Shown here piece by piece: positions 30,226 to 39,642 of a stretch of DNA of 64,000 bases. The notes beneath the pieces were generated by a model that was not told the DNA's origin, made no database searches, and worked only from the letters and a program-made list of their open reading frames with translations. Positions within the stretch are counted from its first letter, which is position 1; each line of letters opens with the position of its first letter. Origin of the DNA: Mesorhizobium sp. ORS 3324 (GTDB taxonomy: Bacteria; Pseudomonadota; Alphaproteobacteria; Rhizobiales; Rhizobiaceae); NCBI GenBank assembly GCA_000824825.2, contig LM655194.1:280936-344935 (forward strand), read 5' to 3'. The position numbers and the translations under genes were made by a program.

Positions 30226-30909
30226 TCAGTTCTTCGCGGCCAGTGCCGCGGCTTGGGCAGTCCAGTCGTCGCGGCCGATGCGGCCGGCGAGCGACAGGTA
30301 GTCCTCGACCCAGGCGATCTCTTCCAATGTCCAGGCAGCGATCTGGTCGTAGGACCAGATGCCAAGGCCGTTCAGCACCTTCTCCAGCTTCGGCCCGATG
30401 CCCGAAATCGCCTTCAGGTCGGACGGTTTCGCCGGCTTGTCGATCGCCTTGGGCTGCCTGAAATCTTCCGGCATCAGCCCGGTCGCCGCCGTTCCGGCAA
30501 CCGTGTCGGCACCTGTCGCGTCGAGCGCCTTCTCGGTGGCGTTCGCCGCGATGTCGGTAACGTCCCTGGCGAAAGTCTGCGCCTCGGCAATCAGCGTCTC
30601 CGTCGCCTTGCGCGCCTTGGACGAATTGTTGGCCGCTTCCGTGCGCGCCTCGAGATCGTCGAGGAACGGCTGGAACATGCGCTGCGACGCTTCGACGGCG
30701 CCAGAGAGCGCGCCCATCCAGACACCCAGGGCATGGTTGGCAAAACCGATGCTCACCGCCGACATCGCCGCCATGCCCGCGACAGGATGCGCCATGAGGT
30801 TGACGGCGCTGGCCAACTCCTTCGGCATCATCTTGGTCAGGTCCTGGTTCATCTTCTCGAGTTGGTCCCAATAAGGCATCAGCGGGTAGGCTATCGAATA
30901 CGGCGCCAT
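30226..30909 (-). CDS. Phasin-like protein with C-terminal helix-hairpin-helix domain, within the nuo operon
   Basis: 227 residues. Residues 1-130 are a helical, phasin-like segment; residues 164-217 form a helix-hairpin-helix unit (LKAISGIGPKLEKVL, then GRIGRDDWTAQA). The same C-terminal unit ends NuoE (residues 359-420, [15 protein letters not shown] and [12 protein letters not shown]). The gene lies between nuoF and nuoG with 74-bp gaps on both sides, so it is co-transcribed; a role as accessory or assembly protein of complex I is an inference. AGGAG precedes two possible starts, ATG 30915 and ATG 30909. Databases sometimes label such proteins as H3TH nuclease-like; no nuclease residues are seen. 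Confidence 0.78.
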   Translation of the reverse strand: MAPYSIAYPLMPYWDQLEKMNQDLTKMMPKELASAVNLMAHPVAGMAAMSAVSIGFANHALGVWMGALSGAVEASQRMFQPFLDDLEARTEAANNSSKARKATETLIAEAQTFARDVTDIAANATEKALDATGADTVAGTAATGLMPEDFRQPKAIDKPAKPSDLKAISGIGPKLEKVLNGLGIWSYDQIAAWTLEEIAWVEDYLSLAGRIGRDDWTAQAAALAAKN

Positions 30910-30983
30910 AGACATCTCCTGGTCGATTCTTCGTACGCCCCGCCCCTGCTTTTCCGTCCCGGGCAACGCCCGTCTTGCAATTG

Positions 30984-32288
30984 CTATTCCGCCGCCACCA
31001 TCACCGGCTCGACCCGGTGCGCGTTGCGCGAAAACTCGTCGATGCGGCGTTCCACCTCGCCGCGGAAGTGCCGCATCAGGCCCTGGATCGGCCAGGCCGC
31101 GGCATCGCCCAGCGCGCAGATCGTGTGGCCCTCGACCTGCTTGGTGACGTCGAGCAGCATGTCGATCTCGCGCTTCTGCGCCTCGCCGCGCACCAGTCGC
31201 TCCATCACCCGCCACATCCAGCCGGTGCCTTCGCGGCACGGCGTGCACTGGCCGCAGCTCTCATGCTTGTAGAAGTAGGAAAGCCTGGCGATCGCCTTCA
31301 CGATGTCGGTCGACTTGTCCATGACGATCACAGCCGCCGTGCCGAGGCCGGATTTGAGATCGCGCAGCGCGTCGAAATCCATCGGCGCGTCGATGATCTG
31401 CCCGGCCGGCACCAAGGGCACCGAGGCGCCGCCGGGGATGACGGCCAGCAGATTGTCCCAGCCGCCGCGGATACCGCCACAATGCGTCTCGATCAGCTCG
31501 CGGAACGGGATCGACATCGCCTCTTCGACGGTGCACGGATTGTTGACGTGGCCGGACACGCAGAACAGCTTGGTGCCGGCATTGTTCGGCCGGCCGAAGG
31601 ACGAGAACCAGGCAGCGCCGCGCCGCAGGATGGTCGGCGCCACCGCGATCGATTCGACGTTGTTGACCGTGGTCGGGCAGCCATAGAGGCCGACATTGGC
31701 CGGGAACGGCGGCTTCAGCCGCGGCTGGCCCTTCTTGCCTTCGAGGCTTTCGAGCAGCGCCGTCTCCTCGCCGCAGATATAGGCGCCGGCGCCATGGTGC
31801 ATATAGACGTCGAAATCGTAGCCGGACGTGTTGTTCTTGCCTATGAGCTTCGCCGCATAGGCCTCGTCGATGGCGCGCTGCAGCGCCTCGCGCTCGCGGA
31901 TGAACTCGCCGCGCACATAGATGTAGGCCGCGACCGCGCCCATGGCGAAGCCGGCGACCAGCGCGCCCTCGACCAGCGTGTGCGGATCGTTGCGCAGGAT
32001 GTCGCGGTCCTTGCAGGTGCCAGGCTCCGATTCGTCGGCATTGATGACCAGATAGGCCGGCCGGCCGTCGCTCTGCTTGGGCATGAACGACCATTTCAGG
32101 CCGGTCGGGAAGCCTGCGCCGCCGCGGCCGCGCAGGCCGCTCGCCTTCATCTCGTTGACGATCCAGTCGCGCCCCTTGGCGATGAGGCCGGGCGTGTCGT
32201 CCCAGATGCCGCGCGCCTGCGCTCCGGCCAGCGACTTGTCGAACAAGCCGTAGATGTTGGTGAAGATGCGGTCCTTGTCCTGAAGCAT
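30984..32288 (-). CDS. nuoF: NADH-quinone oxidoreductase subunit F
   Basis: 434 residues, the NADH- and FMN-binding subunit. [13 protein letters not shown] is the FMN/NADH glycine loop and [14 protein letters not shown] carries three ligands of cluster N3. ATG 32288 begins [14 protein letters not shown]; the gap after nuoE is 10 bp. Confidence 0.97.
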   Translation of the reverse strand: MLQDKDRIFTNIYGLFDKSLAGAQARGIWDDTPGLIAKGRDWIVNEMKASGLRGRGGAGFPTGLKWSFMPKQSDGRPAYLVINADESEPGTCKDRDILRNDPHTLVEGALVAGFAMGAVAAYIYVRGEFIREREALQRAIDEAYAAKLIGKNNTSGYDFDVYMHHGAGAYICGEETALLESLEGKKGQPRLKPPFPANVGLYGCPTTVNNVESIAVAPTILRRGAAWFSSFGRPNNAGTKLFCVSGHVNNPCTVEEAMSIPFRELIETHCGGIRGGWDNLLAVIPGGASVPLVPAGQIIDAPMDFDALRDLKSGLGTAAVIVMDKSTDIVKAIARLSYFYKHESCGQCTPCREGTGWMWRVMERLVRGEAQKREIDMLLDVTKQVEGHTICALGDAAAWPIQGLMRHFRGEVERRIDEFSRNAHRVEPVMVAAE

Positions 32289-32298
32289 TGTTCGTCCC

Positions 32299-33603
32299 TC
32301 AGACCGGCTTCTTGCCGAAGACGCGTATGTATTCGGCGACACCGCCCTTGGCGAGCGCCTTGGCCTGCTTCACCCAGTCGTCGCGCTCGATGCGGCCACG
32401 GAAGTTGAGATAGCCGTCGACCCATTCGCGCTCGGCCTTCTTCCACGAGGCGACCTGCGCGAAGGTGTAGATGCCTATCGAATGCAAGGTGGTTTCGATC
32501 TTCGGACCGACGCCCGAGATCAGCTTGAGATTGTCGACCGCTGCCGGGCGCTCGATGCCGGCCGGGCGGTTTTTGTCCTCGAGCGACGGCTTCCCAGTCC
32601 TGGCGGCGGGCTGCTTGGTTTCGGGCGACTTGAAGGCGGAAGCCGGCTCGGCTTTGGCGATCGGCCCGCTGCGCGGCTTCGAAACCCCCTCGACTTCCGG
32701 AGAAGCCTGGTTGGCATTGGCGGCGGAATGGCGCGGCGCCCTGACGCTGGCTGCCTTCTCGGTGGCCGGCGAGACCTTGACCGGCGACGGCGTCTTCAAC
32801 GCCGGACTGGTTTCTGGCGCGTCGGTCTTCGGCTTGCTGGTTTTCGAAGGACCGACCGGGGCCGATGGCGCCGGCGCGGCAGGTGCCTGCGACACAGCGG
32901 CAGCTGATGCGGAGGCCGGGGCCGCGGCGGCTTGTTTGGCCGCTTTCGACGCCGCCTTCGCTTCCTTGTCGCGAGTGGACTTCAGGATCGCCTTCTCGCT
33001 CTTCAGCGTCGTAAGCCCCGAAGCCGGCTCCGAGCCGGTGCGGCCATTCTGCGGCCCGGGCTTAACAGAGGCGCCCTTGCCGGCTTCGTAGAGATCGATG
33101 ATCTCGGCCAGCCGCTCCGGTGTCAGGTCCTCGAACGTGTCCTTGAAGATCATCACCATCGGCGCGTTGACGCAGGCGCCGAGGCATTCGACCTCCTCCC
33201 ACGACAGCGTGCCCTTCTCGTTGGTGTGGAACTGGTCGTGATGGATCTTCGAGCGGCAGACATCCATCAGCGCTTCCGAGCCGCGCAGCATGCAGGGCGT
33301 GGTGCCGCAAACCTGGATATGGGCGCGGGTGCCGACCGGATTGAGCTGGTACTGCGTGTAGAAGGTCGCGACCTCGAGGCCGCGGATGCGCGGCATGCCG
33401 AGCATGTCGGAGATCGCCTCGATCGCCGCTTTCGTCACCCAGCCTTCCTGCTCCTGCGCCAGCATCAACAGGGGGATGATGGCCGACGACTCGCGTCCCT
33501 TCGGATATTTCTTGATCCACTGCTTGGCCGCCGCCGCATTCGCCTTATTGAAGGCGAAGGAGGCTGGCTGGACGCTGGCATCTGCGAGACGGCGGACTGA
33601 CAT
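32299..33603 (-). CDS. nuoE: NADH-quinone oxidoreductase subunit E with long C-terminal extension
   Basis: 434 residues, about twice the usual subunit. Residues 1-175 are the thioredoxin-like NuoE core, with N1a ligands C99, C104, C140 and C144. A low-complexity Ala/Pro/Lys/Ser linker covers about 185-350. Residues 359-420 are a helix-hairpin-helix unit like that of the extra gene at 30226. The extended form is, as I recall, common in rhizobia. Its ATG directly follows the nuoD stop (TAAATG). What the tail binds is not known. Confidence 0.93.
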   Translation of the reverse strand: MSVRRLADASVQPASFAFNKANAAAAKQWIKKYPKGRESSAIIPLLMLAQEQEGWVTKAAIEAISDMLGMPRIRGLEVATFYTQYQLNPVGTRAHIQVCGTTPCMLRGSEALMDVCRSKIHHDQFHTNEKGTLSWEEVECLGACVNAPMVMIFKDTFEDLTPERLAEIIDLYEAGKGASVKPGPQNGRTGSEPASGLTTLKSEKAILKSTRDKEAKAASKAAKQAAAAPASASAAAVSQAPAAPAPSAPVGPSKTSKPKTDAPETSPALKTPSPVKVSPATEKAASVRAPRHSAANANQASPEVEGVSKPRSGPIAKAEPASAFKSPETKQPAARTGKPSLEDKNRPAGIERPAAVDNLKLISGVGPKIETTLHSIGIYTFAQVASWKKAEREWVDGYLNFRGRIERDDWVKQAKALAKGGVAEYIRVFGKKPV

Positions 33604-34794
33604 TTAGCGATCGACCTCACCAAACACGATGTCGAGGGAGCCAAGCACGGCGGTGACGTCGGCCAACATGTGGCCGCGGCACAGGAAATCCATGGCCTGC
33701 AGATGCGCGAAGCCTGGCGCGCGCAGCTTGCAGCGATAGGGCTTGTTGGTGCCGTCGGAGACCAGATACACGCCGAACTCACCCTTGGGCGCCTCTACCG
33801 CCGCATAGACCTCGCCGGCCGGCACGCGGTAACCCTCGGTGTAAAGCTTGAAGTGATGGATCAGCGCTTCCATCGAGCGCTTCATCGCGGCGCGCTTCGG
33901 CGGCACCACCTTGCCGTCGAGGTTCGATACCGGGCCGCTGCTCTCCTTGCCGAGCAGCAGATCGACGCACTGGCGCATGATCTTCGCCGACTGGCGCATC
34001 TCTTCCATGCGCACGAGATAGCGGTCGAAGCAGTCGCCGTTCTTGCCGACCGGGATGTCGAAATCCATCTCGGAATAGCATTCATAGGGCTGCGCCTTGC
34101 GCAGGTCCCAGGCAGCGCCCGAGCCGCGCACCATCACGCCCGAGAAGCCCCAGGCCCAGGCGTCGGCCAGCGACACCGTGCCGATGTCGACATTGCGCTG
34201 CTTGAAGATGCGGTTGGGCGTGAGCAGCGCATCGAGGTCGTCGATCGACTTCAGGAACGGGTCGATCCACTTGCCGATGTCCTCGATCAGCTTCTGCGGC
34301 AGGTCCTGGTGCACGCCGCCCGGTCGGAAATAGGCCGCATGCATGCGCGAACCGGAGGCGCGCTCATAAAAGACCATCAGCTTTTCGCGCTCGACGAAGC
34401 CCCAGAGCGGCGGGGTCAGCGCGCCGACGTCCATCGCCTGCGTCGTCACATTGAGGATGTGCGACATGATGCGACCGATCTCGGAATAGAGCACGCGGAT
34501 CAGCTGACCGCGCTTCGGCACCTCGATGCCGAGCAGCCGCTCGGCGGCGAGCGCGAAAGCATGCTCCTGGTTCATCGGCGCGCAATAGTCGAGCCGGTCG
34601 AGATAAGGCACCGCCTGCAGATAGGTCTTGGCCTCGATCAGCTTCTCGGTGCCGCGGTGGAGCAGGCCGATATGCGGATCGACGCGGTCGACCACCTCGC
34701 CGTCGAGCTCGAGCACAAGACGCAAAACACCATGCGCCGCAGGGTGTTGAGGCCCGAAGTTAATGTTGAAGTTGCGGACGGAGGTTTCAGCCAT
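33604..34794 (-). CDS. nuoD: NADH-quinone oxidoreductase subunit D
   Basis: 396 residues, the 49-kDa subunit lining the quinone site. [19 protein letters not shown] and [18 protein letters not shown] are the conserved starts, including the quinone-site His. It is separate from nuoC (not fused), nine bases downstream of it. Confidence 0.97.
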   Translation of the reverse strand: MAETSVRNFNINFGPQHPAAHGVLRLVLELDGEVVDRVDPHIGLLHRGTEKLIEAKTYLQAVPYLDRLDYCAPMNQEHAFALAAERLLGIEVPKRGQLIRVLYSEIGRIMSHILNVTTQAMDVGALTPPLWGFVEREKLMVFYERASGSRMHAAYFRPGGVHQDLPQKLIEDIGKWIDPFLKSIDDLDALLTPNRIFKQRNVDIGTVSLADAWAWGFSGVMVRGSGAAWDLRKAQPYECYSEMDFDIPVGKNGDCFDRYLVRMEEMRQSAKIMRQCVDLLLGKESSGPVSNLDGKVVPPKRAAMKRSMEALIHHFKLYTEGYRVPAGEVYAAVEAPKGEFGVYLVSDGTNKPYRCKLRAPGFAHLQAMDFLCRGHMLADVTAVLGSLDIVFGEVDR

Positions 34795-34803
34795 TCTGGC
34801 GCC

Positions 34804-35409
34804 TCAATTCGTCTTGGCTTTTTCGTCGCCCGGCAACACGTAGTCCGTGCCTTCCCAGGGCGAGAGGAAATCGAAATTGCGGAATTCCTGCTTGAGCTCG
34901 ACCGGCTCGTAGATCACGCGCTTGGCCTCGTCGTCGTAGCGCACCTCGACGAAGCCGGTCAGCGGGAAATCCTTGCGCAGCGGATGCCCGTCGAAGCCGT
35001 AATCGGTGAGGATACGGCGCAGATCCGGATGGCCGGAGAACAGCACGCCGTAGAGGTCGTAGGTCTCGCGTTCGTACCAGTCGGCGCCCGGATAGACGGC
35101 GGTCAGCGACGGCACCAGCGTCTCCTCGTCGGCCTGGACCTTGAGGCGGATGCGGCCATTCTGCTTCGGCGACAACAGGTGGTACACGACATCGAAGCGC
35201 TTGGCCCGCGACGGATAGTCCGCGCCGCAGATGTCGATGATCGAGACGAACTGGCAGCGCGGATCGTCGCGCAGGAAGGTCGCCACCTTGACCAGATTGC
35301 CCGGCTCGACGGAAAGTGTCAGCTCGCCATAGGCAAGCACCGCTTCGCCGATGCGGCCGGCCAGCTTCTCGCCGAGATAGGTGGAGAGTTCGTTCAACGC
35401 CAGGGCCAT
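34804..35409 (-). CDS. nuoC: NADH-quinone oxidoreductase subunit C
   Basis: 201 residues, the 30-kDa subunit. The signature [20 protein letters not shown] is present. The open frame runs back through nuoB to 35580; the start at ATG 35409 ([13 protein letters not shown]) is the family start, four bases after the nuoB stop. Confidence 0.96.
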   Translation of the reverse strand: MALALNELSTYLGEKLAGRIGEAVLAYGELTLSVEPGNLVKVATFLRDDPRCQFVSIIDICGADYPSRAKRFDVVYHLLSPKQNGRIRLKVQADEETLVPSLTAVYPGADWYERETYDLYGVLFSGHPDLRRILTDYGFDGHPLRKDFPLTGFVEVRYDDEAKRVIYEPVELKQEFRNFDFLSPWEGTDYVLPGDEKAKTN

Positions 35410-35413
35410 TGGT

Positions 35414-35995
35414 TCACCGTTCGATCGTGCCGGTGCGGCGGATCTTCTTCTGCAACAGAAGAATGCCGTAGAGCAGCGCTTCCGCGCTCGGCGGGCAGCC
35501 GGGCACATAGATGTCGACCGGCACGATGCGGTCGCAGCCGCGCACCACCGAGTAGGAATAATGATAGTAGCCGCCGCCATTGGCGCAGGAGCCCATCGAG
35601 ATGACGTAGCGCGGCTCCGGCATCTGGTCGTAGACCTTGCGCAGCGCCGGCGCCATCTTGTTGGTCAGCGTGCCGGCGACGATCATGATGTCGGACTGGC
35701 GCGGGGACGCGCGCGGCGCGACGCCGAACCGCTCCGAGTCGTAGCGCGGCATCGAGGTGTGGATCATCTCGACCGCGCAGCAGGCGAGGCCGAAGGTCAT
35801 GAACATCAGCGAGCCGCTTCGCGCCCAGGTGATCAGCGCTTCGGTCGAGGTGACGAGAAAGCCCTTGTCGGCCAGCTCATTGTTGATTTCCAGGAAGAAG
35901 GGATCATCCTCCCCCACCGGCCTGCCGGTGTTGGGGTCGATGATGCCCTTGGGCTTCGGCGCGACGAGGGTGCCTGAACTGTCGTTCAATCCCAT
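35414..35995 (-). CDS. nuoB: NADH-quinone oxidoreductase subunit B
   Basis: 193 residues. It binds cluster N2, the last electron carrier before quinone, through C72, C73, C137 and C167 ([25 protein letters not shown]). ATG 35995 overlaps the end of nuoA by 10 bases. Confidence 0.97.
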   Translation of the reverse strand: MGLNDSSGTLVAPKPKGIIDPNTGRPVGEDDPFFLEINNELADKGFLVTSTEALITWARSGSLMFMTFGLACCAVEMIHTSMPRYDSERFGVAPRASPRQSDIMIVAGTLTNKMAPALRKVYDQMPEPRYVISMGSCANGGGYYHYSYSVVRGCDRIVPVDIYVPGCPPSAEALLYGILLLQKKIRRTGTIER

Positions 35996-36351
35996 TCCAG
36001 CGCTCCTTTTTTCCATTCATAGGCAAAACCGACGGTCAGCACCGCCAGGAACACCATCATCGACCAGAAGCCGAGCATGCCGAGCTTGGAGAAGGACACC
36101 GCCCAGGGGAACAGGAAGGCGACCTCGAGATCGAAGATGATGAACAGGATCGACACCAGGTAGAAGCGGATGTCGAACTTCATGCGGGCGTCGTCGAACG
36201 AGTTGAACCCGCATTCATAGGCGGAAAGCTTTTCCGGGTCGGGACTGCGGTAGGCCACCAGGAACGGCGCGACGATCAGCGCCAGACCGACGACCATCGC
36301 CACCGCGATGAAGAGGACGATGGGCAGGTACGAACTTAGGAGTGCGCTCAT
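35986..36351 (-). CDS. nuoA: NADH-quinone oxidoreductase subunit A
   Basis: 121 residues and three helices. [20 protein letters not shown] is the conserved loop with the quinone-channel Cys, and [13 protein letters not shown] the second helix. It is the first gene of the minus-strand operon. An in-frame GTG at 36381 would add ten residues; ATG 36351 is preferred. Confidence 0.96.
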   Translation of the reverse strand: MSALLSSYLPIVLFIAVAMVVGLALIVAPFLVAYRSPDPEKLSAYECGFNSFDDARMKFDIRFYLVSILFIIFDLEVAFLFPWAVSFSKLGMLGFWSMMVFLAVLTVGFAYEWKKGALEWD

Positions 36352-36684
36352 GCGGCGGCTTTCCGTTGGCGGCCAATTCACTTTGATTACAGCAACGGAC
36401 TCTAATGCGGAAGCGTGACAGTTTAACCCGCTGAACCGTTTTAAGGGCCCTATGCTGCGACGCGGCGAGGGTTAGCGCAGCGGTTTCAGCGACGCAAGTC
36501 AAACCTTGTTCAAAATCCGGCCCTGGACGCCTTATCGGAAGAAACTGGTCCGATCGACTCCTGTTTGATTTCCTTCATTTTTTACTCCACTTTCCTCTCC
36601 TGACATATCTCCCGCCACTTGCCTGCTAACATGATCGGAATCACCGGCTGCAATCCCGGCAAAGGATCAAGGCAAGGTAGCTTG
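36352..36684. other. Divergent intergenic region nuoA / ycaQ-like gene
   Basis: A stretch of about 330 bp holding the promoters of the nuo operon (minus) and the glycosylase gene (plus). I see no gene, repeat or strong sigma-70 match to fix either start site; a T/C-rich run lies at about 36560-36600. Confidence 0.5.
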
Positions 36685-37884
36685 ATGAAGGAAAAGATCT
36701 CGCTCGCCGCGGCCAGGCGCATCGCGCTTGGAGCACAGGGCTTCACGGACCCTCGCCCGGGCGGCGAGCCCAACCGCCGCCATCTCGCCCGCGTGCTCTC
36801 CCGGACCGGGCTGCTGCAGATCGATTCCGTCAGCGCTGTGGTGCGCGCCCATTACATGCCGCTCTATTCACGCCTCGGCCCCTATCCGCTTGCGCTGCTC
36901 GACAACGCGGCCGTGACCCGCAAGCGCGCCGTCTTTGAATATTGGGCGCACGAGGCGTCGTTCCTGCCGGTCGAGACCTATCCGCTGATGCGCTGGCGCA
37001 TGCAGCGAGCCGAGCGCGGCGAGGAAATGTATCTCGGCCTCGCCAAATGGGGTCGCGAGCGCAAGGCGACGATCGACGAGATCTACGGCCAAGTCGCAGA
37101 ACGCGGGCCGATCGCCGCCTCCGACATCGAGGGCCACAAGGGCAACGGCGGCTGGTGGGGATGGAGCGAGGCCAAGCACGCCTTCGAATGGCTGTTCTGG
37201 GCCGGACGCATCACGACCGCCTACCGGCGCGGCTTCGAGCGCTACTACGATCTGCCGGAGCGTGTCCTGCCGCAGTCGGTGCTGGAGCTGCCCGTGCCCT
37301 CCGTCGAGGACGCGCACCGCGAGCTGCTGCGCATTTCGGCCCGCGCTCACGGCATCGCCACTTATGGCGACCTGCGCGACTATTTCCGCCTGGCGCCGGG
37401 CGACACGAAAGACCGCATCGAGGAGCTGGTCGAGACGGGCGAGCTGCTGCCGGTTAAGGTCGAAGGCTGGGACAGGACCGCCTATCTCCACAAGGACGCC
37501 CGTATCCCGCGCCGGATCGAGGCCCGCGCCCTGCTCGCGCCATTCGATCCCGTGGTCTTCGAACGCACGCGCACCGAAAAGCTGTTCGGATTCCGCTACC
37601 GCATCGAGATCTACACGCCGGCCGAAAAGCGCCAGTACGGCTATTACGTGCTGCCCTTCCTGCTTGGCGACCGCATCGTCGCCCGTGTCGACCTGAGGGC
37701 CGACCGCCCCGCGAGCGTGCTGCGCGTCCACGCAGCCTATGCCGAGGCCGGCGCGCCACCCGACACTGCCGCACAGCTCTTCGACGAACTGAAGCAGATG
37801 CAGGGCTGGCTCGGCCTGGAGGCGATCGAAGTGACGCCAGCCGGCGACCTTGGGCCGGCGCTGGCCGACATTTCGGTGTCGTAG
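36685..37884 (+). CDS. YcaQ-type winged-helix DNA glycosylase (HTH_42 family)
   Basis: 399 residues from ATG 36685 (MKEKISLAAARRIAL), full family length. The family member E. coli YcaQ unhooks DNA interstrand crosslinks and alkylated bases. The QID segment LLQIDSVSAVVRAHYMPLYS matches the catalytic Gln-x-Asp region, and YWAHEASFLP and the C-terminal region GYYVLPFLLGDRIVARVDL are typical. An earlier ATG at 36619 adds 22 residues without homology. It stands alone, divergent from nuo. A repair role is inferred from the family. Confidence 0.82.
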   Translation: MKEKISLAAARRIALGAQGFTDPRPGGEPNRRHLARVLSRTGLLQIDSVSAVVRAHYMPLYSRLGPYPLALLDNAAVTRKRAVFEYWAHEASFLPVETYPLMRWRMQRAERGEEMYLGLAKWGRERKATIDEIYGQVAERGPIAASDIEGHKGNGGWWGWSEAKHAFEWLFWAGRITTAYRRGFERYYDLPERVLPQSVLELPVPSVEDAHRELLRISARAHGIATYGDLRDYFRLAPGDTKDRIEELVETGELLPVKVEGWDRTAYLHKDARIPRRIEARALLAPFDPVVFERTRTEKLFGFRYRIEIYTPAEKRQYGYYVLPFLLGDRIVARVDLRADRPASVLRVHAAYAEAGAPPDTAAQLFDELKQMQGWLGLEAIEVTPAGDLGPALADISVS

Positions 37885-37891
37885 CCGCGCG

Positions 37892-37920
37892 TTGACAGGG
37901 GCCTAGCCGTAAGCCTAAAT
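37892..37920 (+). promoter_or_regulatory. Sigma-70-type promoter of the cob cluster
   Basis: TTGACA at 37892-37897, a 17-base spacer, then CTAAAT at 37915-37920. Start of transcription would fall near 37927, at the 5' edge of the riboswitch. Confidence 0.7.
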
Positions 37921-37928
37921 CCGCCGCA

Positions 37929-38101
37929 GACGGTCTTCTCCCGGCAAAGGGAGGAGCCAAGAGGGAATGCGGTGCGGGACAAGAACCCAAATCCGCGGCT
38001 GTCCCCGCAACTGTAAGCGACGAGCCTCAGCCGAAAACCACTGGGATGTTCCCGGGAAGGCGGCGCCAAGGCGATGACCCGCGAGCCAGGAGACCTGCCG
38101 T
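37929..38101 (+). promoter_or_regulatory. Cobalamin riboswitch
   Basis: The B12 box AGCCAGGAGACCTGCC is at 38084-38099. Upstream are the conserved core elements CCACTGGGA and GGGAAGGCGGC, and an outer stem in which GACGGTC faces the AGACCTGCCGTC end. It lies 5' of the DUF1636-cobW-cobN genes. Binding of adenosylcobalamin is expected to block expression; whether by termination or by occlusion of the ribosome site is not clear, and I see no T-run terminator. Confidence 0.93.
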
Positions 38102-38156
38102 CTGAGACTTTAAGTATCCGATCGCCCGGCGGGTTTTCCGGGCAAGGAGCCTGGTT

Positions 38157-38585
38157 TTGGATCGCAACGGCAGTTTCCCGGCTAATATCGCGGACATTCC
38201 ATCCGAACCCGGCGACGCGCTGGCGGAAGTGACCGTCATCGTCTGCTCCTCCTGTCGCGACGAGACCGGCTCGGATGCGCATCCGCGCGCCGGCGCCCTG
38301 TTGGCCGAAGGCACGCGCCGTGCGGCATCGGCCGAAAATATCCGCATCCGCACCGTCGAGTGCCTCGGCAACTGCAAGCGCCGCCTGAGCGCCGCACTGC
38401 TCCGCGACGGCTGCTGGAGCTATGTCTTCGGCGACCTTGACGCCACCAGTGGCGCCGACCTCGTCGCCGGCGCAAAGCTCTTCGCCACCTCGACCGACGG
38501 CCTCATCCCCTGGCGCGACCGGCCCGATTCCCTCAAGCGCGGCCTCGTTGCCCGCATCCCTCCCCTCGACATGCTGAAGGACTGA
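38157..38585 (+). CDS. DUF1636 ferredoxin-like metal-binding protein
   Basis: 142 residues from a TTG start seven bases after AAGGAG. The core looks like a small [2Fe-2S] or metal-binding thioredoxin-like fold, with CSSCRDE near residue 30 and CLGNCKRR near residue 70. Such genes usually accompany B12-regulated cobalt transport (cbtAB) and cobW. Here cbtAB is missing and the gene directly follows the riboswitch. The cobW ATG is two bases after its stop. Confidence 0.8.
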   Translation: MDRNGSFPANIADIPSEPGDALAEVTVIVCSSCRDETGSDAHPRAGALLAEGTRRAASAENIRIRTVECLGNCKRRLSAALLRDGCWSYVFGDLDATSGADLVAGAKLFATSTDGLIPWRDRPDSLKRGLVARIPPLDMLKD

Positions 38586-38587
38586 TC

Positions 38588-39625
38588 ATGAGCGCCTCCG
38601 TCTCCCGTGTTCCCTGCACCGTCGTCACCGGCTTCCTCGGCGCCGGCAAGACGACGCTGATCCGCAACCTGCTCGAAAATTCCAAGGGCAAGCGGCTGGC
38701 GATCATCGTCAACGAGTTCGGCGATGTCGGCATCGACGGGGAAATCCTGAAAGGCTGCGGCATCGACACCTGCCCGGAGGAAAACATCGTCGAGCTCGCC
38801 AATGGCTGCATCTGCTGCACCGTCGCCGACGATTTCGTGCCGGCGCTCGACCAAATCCTGTCGCTTAACCCCAAGGTCGACCACATCCTGATCGAGACCT
38901 CCGGCCTCGCTTTGCCGAAGCCGCTCGTCCAGGCCTTCCAATGGCCGAGCGTGAAGAGTCGCGTGACGGTCGACGGGGTCATCGCCGTCGTCGATGGCCC
39001 GGCGCTGGCCGACGGCCGCGTCGCCTCCGATATGGACGCCCTGCAGGCGCAGCGCGCCGCGGACGATTCACTCGACCATGACGATCCGGTCGAGGAAGTG
39101 TTCGAGGACCAGATCGCCTGCGCCGATCTCATCATCCTGTCGAAAAGCGACCTGATGGATGCGGCGGGCCAGACCCGCGCCAATGCCGTCATCGGCGAGC
39201 ATGTGCCGCGCGCCGTCAAGGTCGTGCCGACCACGCACGGCAAGGTCGACCCCTCGGTGCTGCTCGGCCTCGGCCTCGCCGTCGAGGACGACATCGAGAA
39301 CCGCAAGACCCATCACGACGACGAGCTCGACCACGAGCATGACGATTTCGATTCCTTCGTCATCGATATCCCATCGATCTCGCATCCGGACGAGCTGGCG
39401 AAGCGTGTCGCCCTTGCCGCCGAGCAGGAGAATGTGCTGCGCGTCAAAGGCTTCGTCGAGGTCGGCGGCAAGCCGATGCGGCTTCTGCTCCAGGCCGTCG
39501 GCCCGCGCGTCAATCATTACTACGACCGCGCCTGGACGGCTGAGGACGAGCGCCGCTCGCGTCTCGTCGTCATCGGCCTCAAGGGCCTGAATCGTCCGGC
39601 GGTCGAACGTATCCTCGCCGGCTAA
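38588..39625 (+). CDS. cobW: CobW, GTPase/metallochaperone of cobalamin synthesis
   Basis: 345 residues of the COG0523 G3E GTPase family. The P-loop GFLGAGKTT is at 15-23 and the metal site CICC at 74-77 (NGCICCTV). A His/Asp-rich stretch (HHDDELDHEHDDFD) lies near residue 240 and the C-terminal CobW_C domain after that. It is thought to deliver Co2+ to the CobNST chelatase. It stands between DUF1636 and cobN under the riboswitch. Confidence 0.94.
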   Translation: MSASVSRVPCTVVTGFLGAGKTTLIRNLLENSKGKRLAIIVNEFGDVGIDGEILKGCGIDTCPEENIVELANGCICCTVADDFVPALDQILSLNPKVDHILIETSGLALPKPLVQAFQWPSVKSRVTVDGVIAVVDGPALADGRVASDMDALQAQRAADDSLDHDDPVEEVFEDQIACADLIILSKSDLMDAAGQTRANAVIGEHVPRAVKVVPTTHGKVDPSVLLGLGLAVEDDIENRKTHHDDELDHEHDDFDSFVIDIPSISHPDELAKRVALAAEQENVLRVKGFVEVGGKPMRLLLQAVGPRVNHYYDRAWTAEDERRSRLVVIGLKGLNRPAVERILAG

Positions 39626-39642
39626 GGGCAACCGGGACCGCG

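Noticed and set aside
28253..30301. 682-residue plus-strand open frame over nuoG
   Set aside because: Pure shadow of nuoG, no motif and no ribosome site.
33670..35604. 644-residue plus-strand open frame over nuoD-nuoB
   Set aside because: Antisense shadow of three conserved nuo genes; composition typical of reverse-complement reading of GC-rich code.
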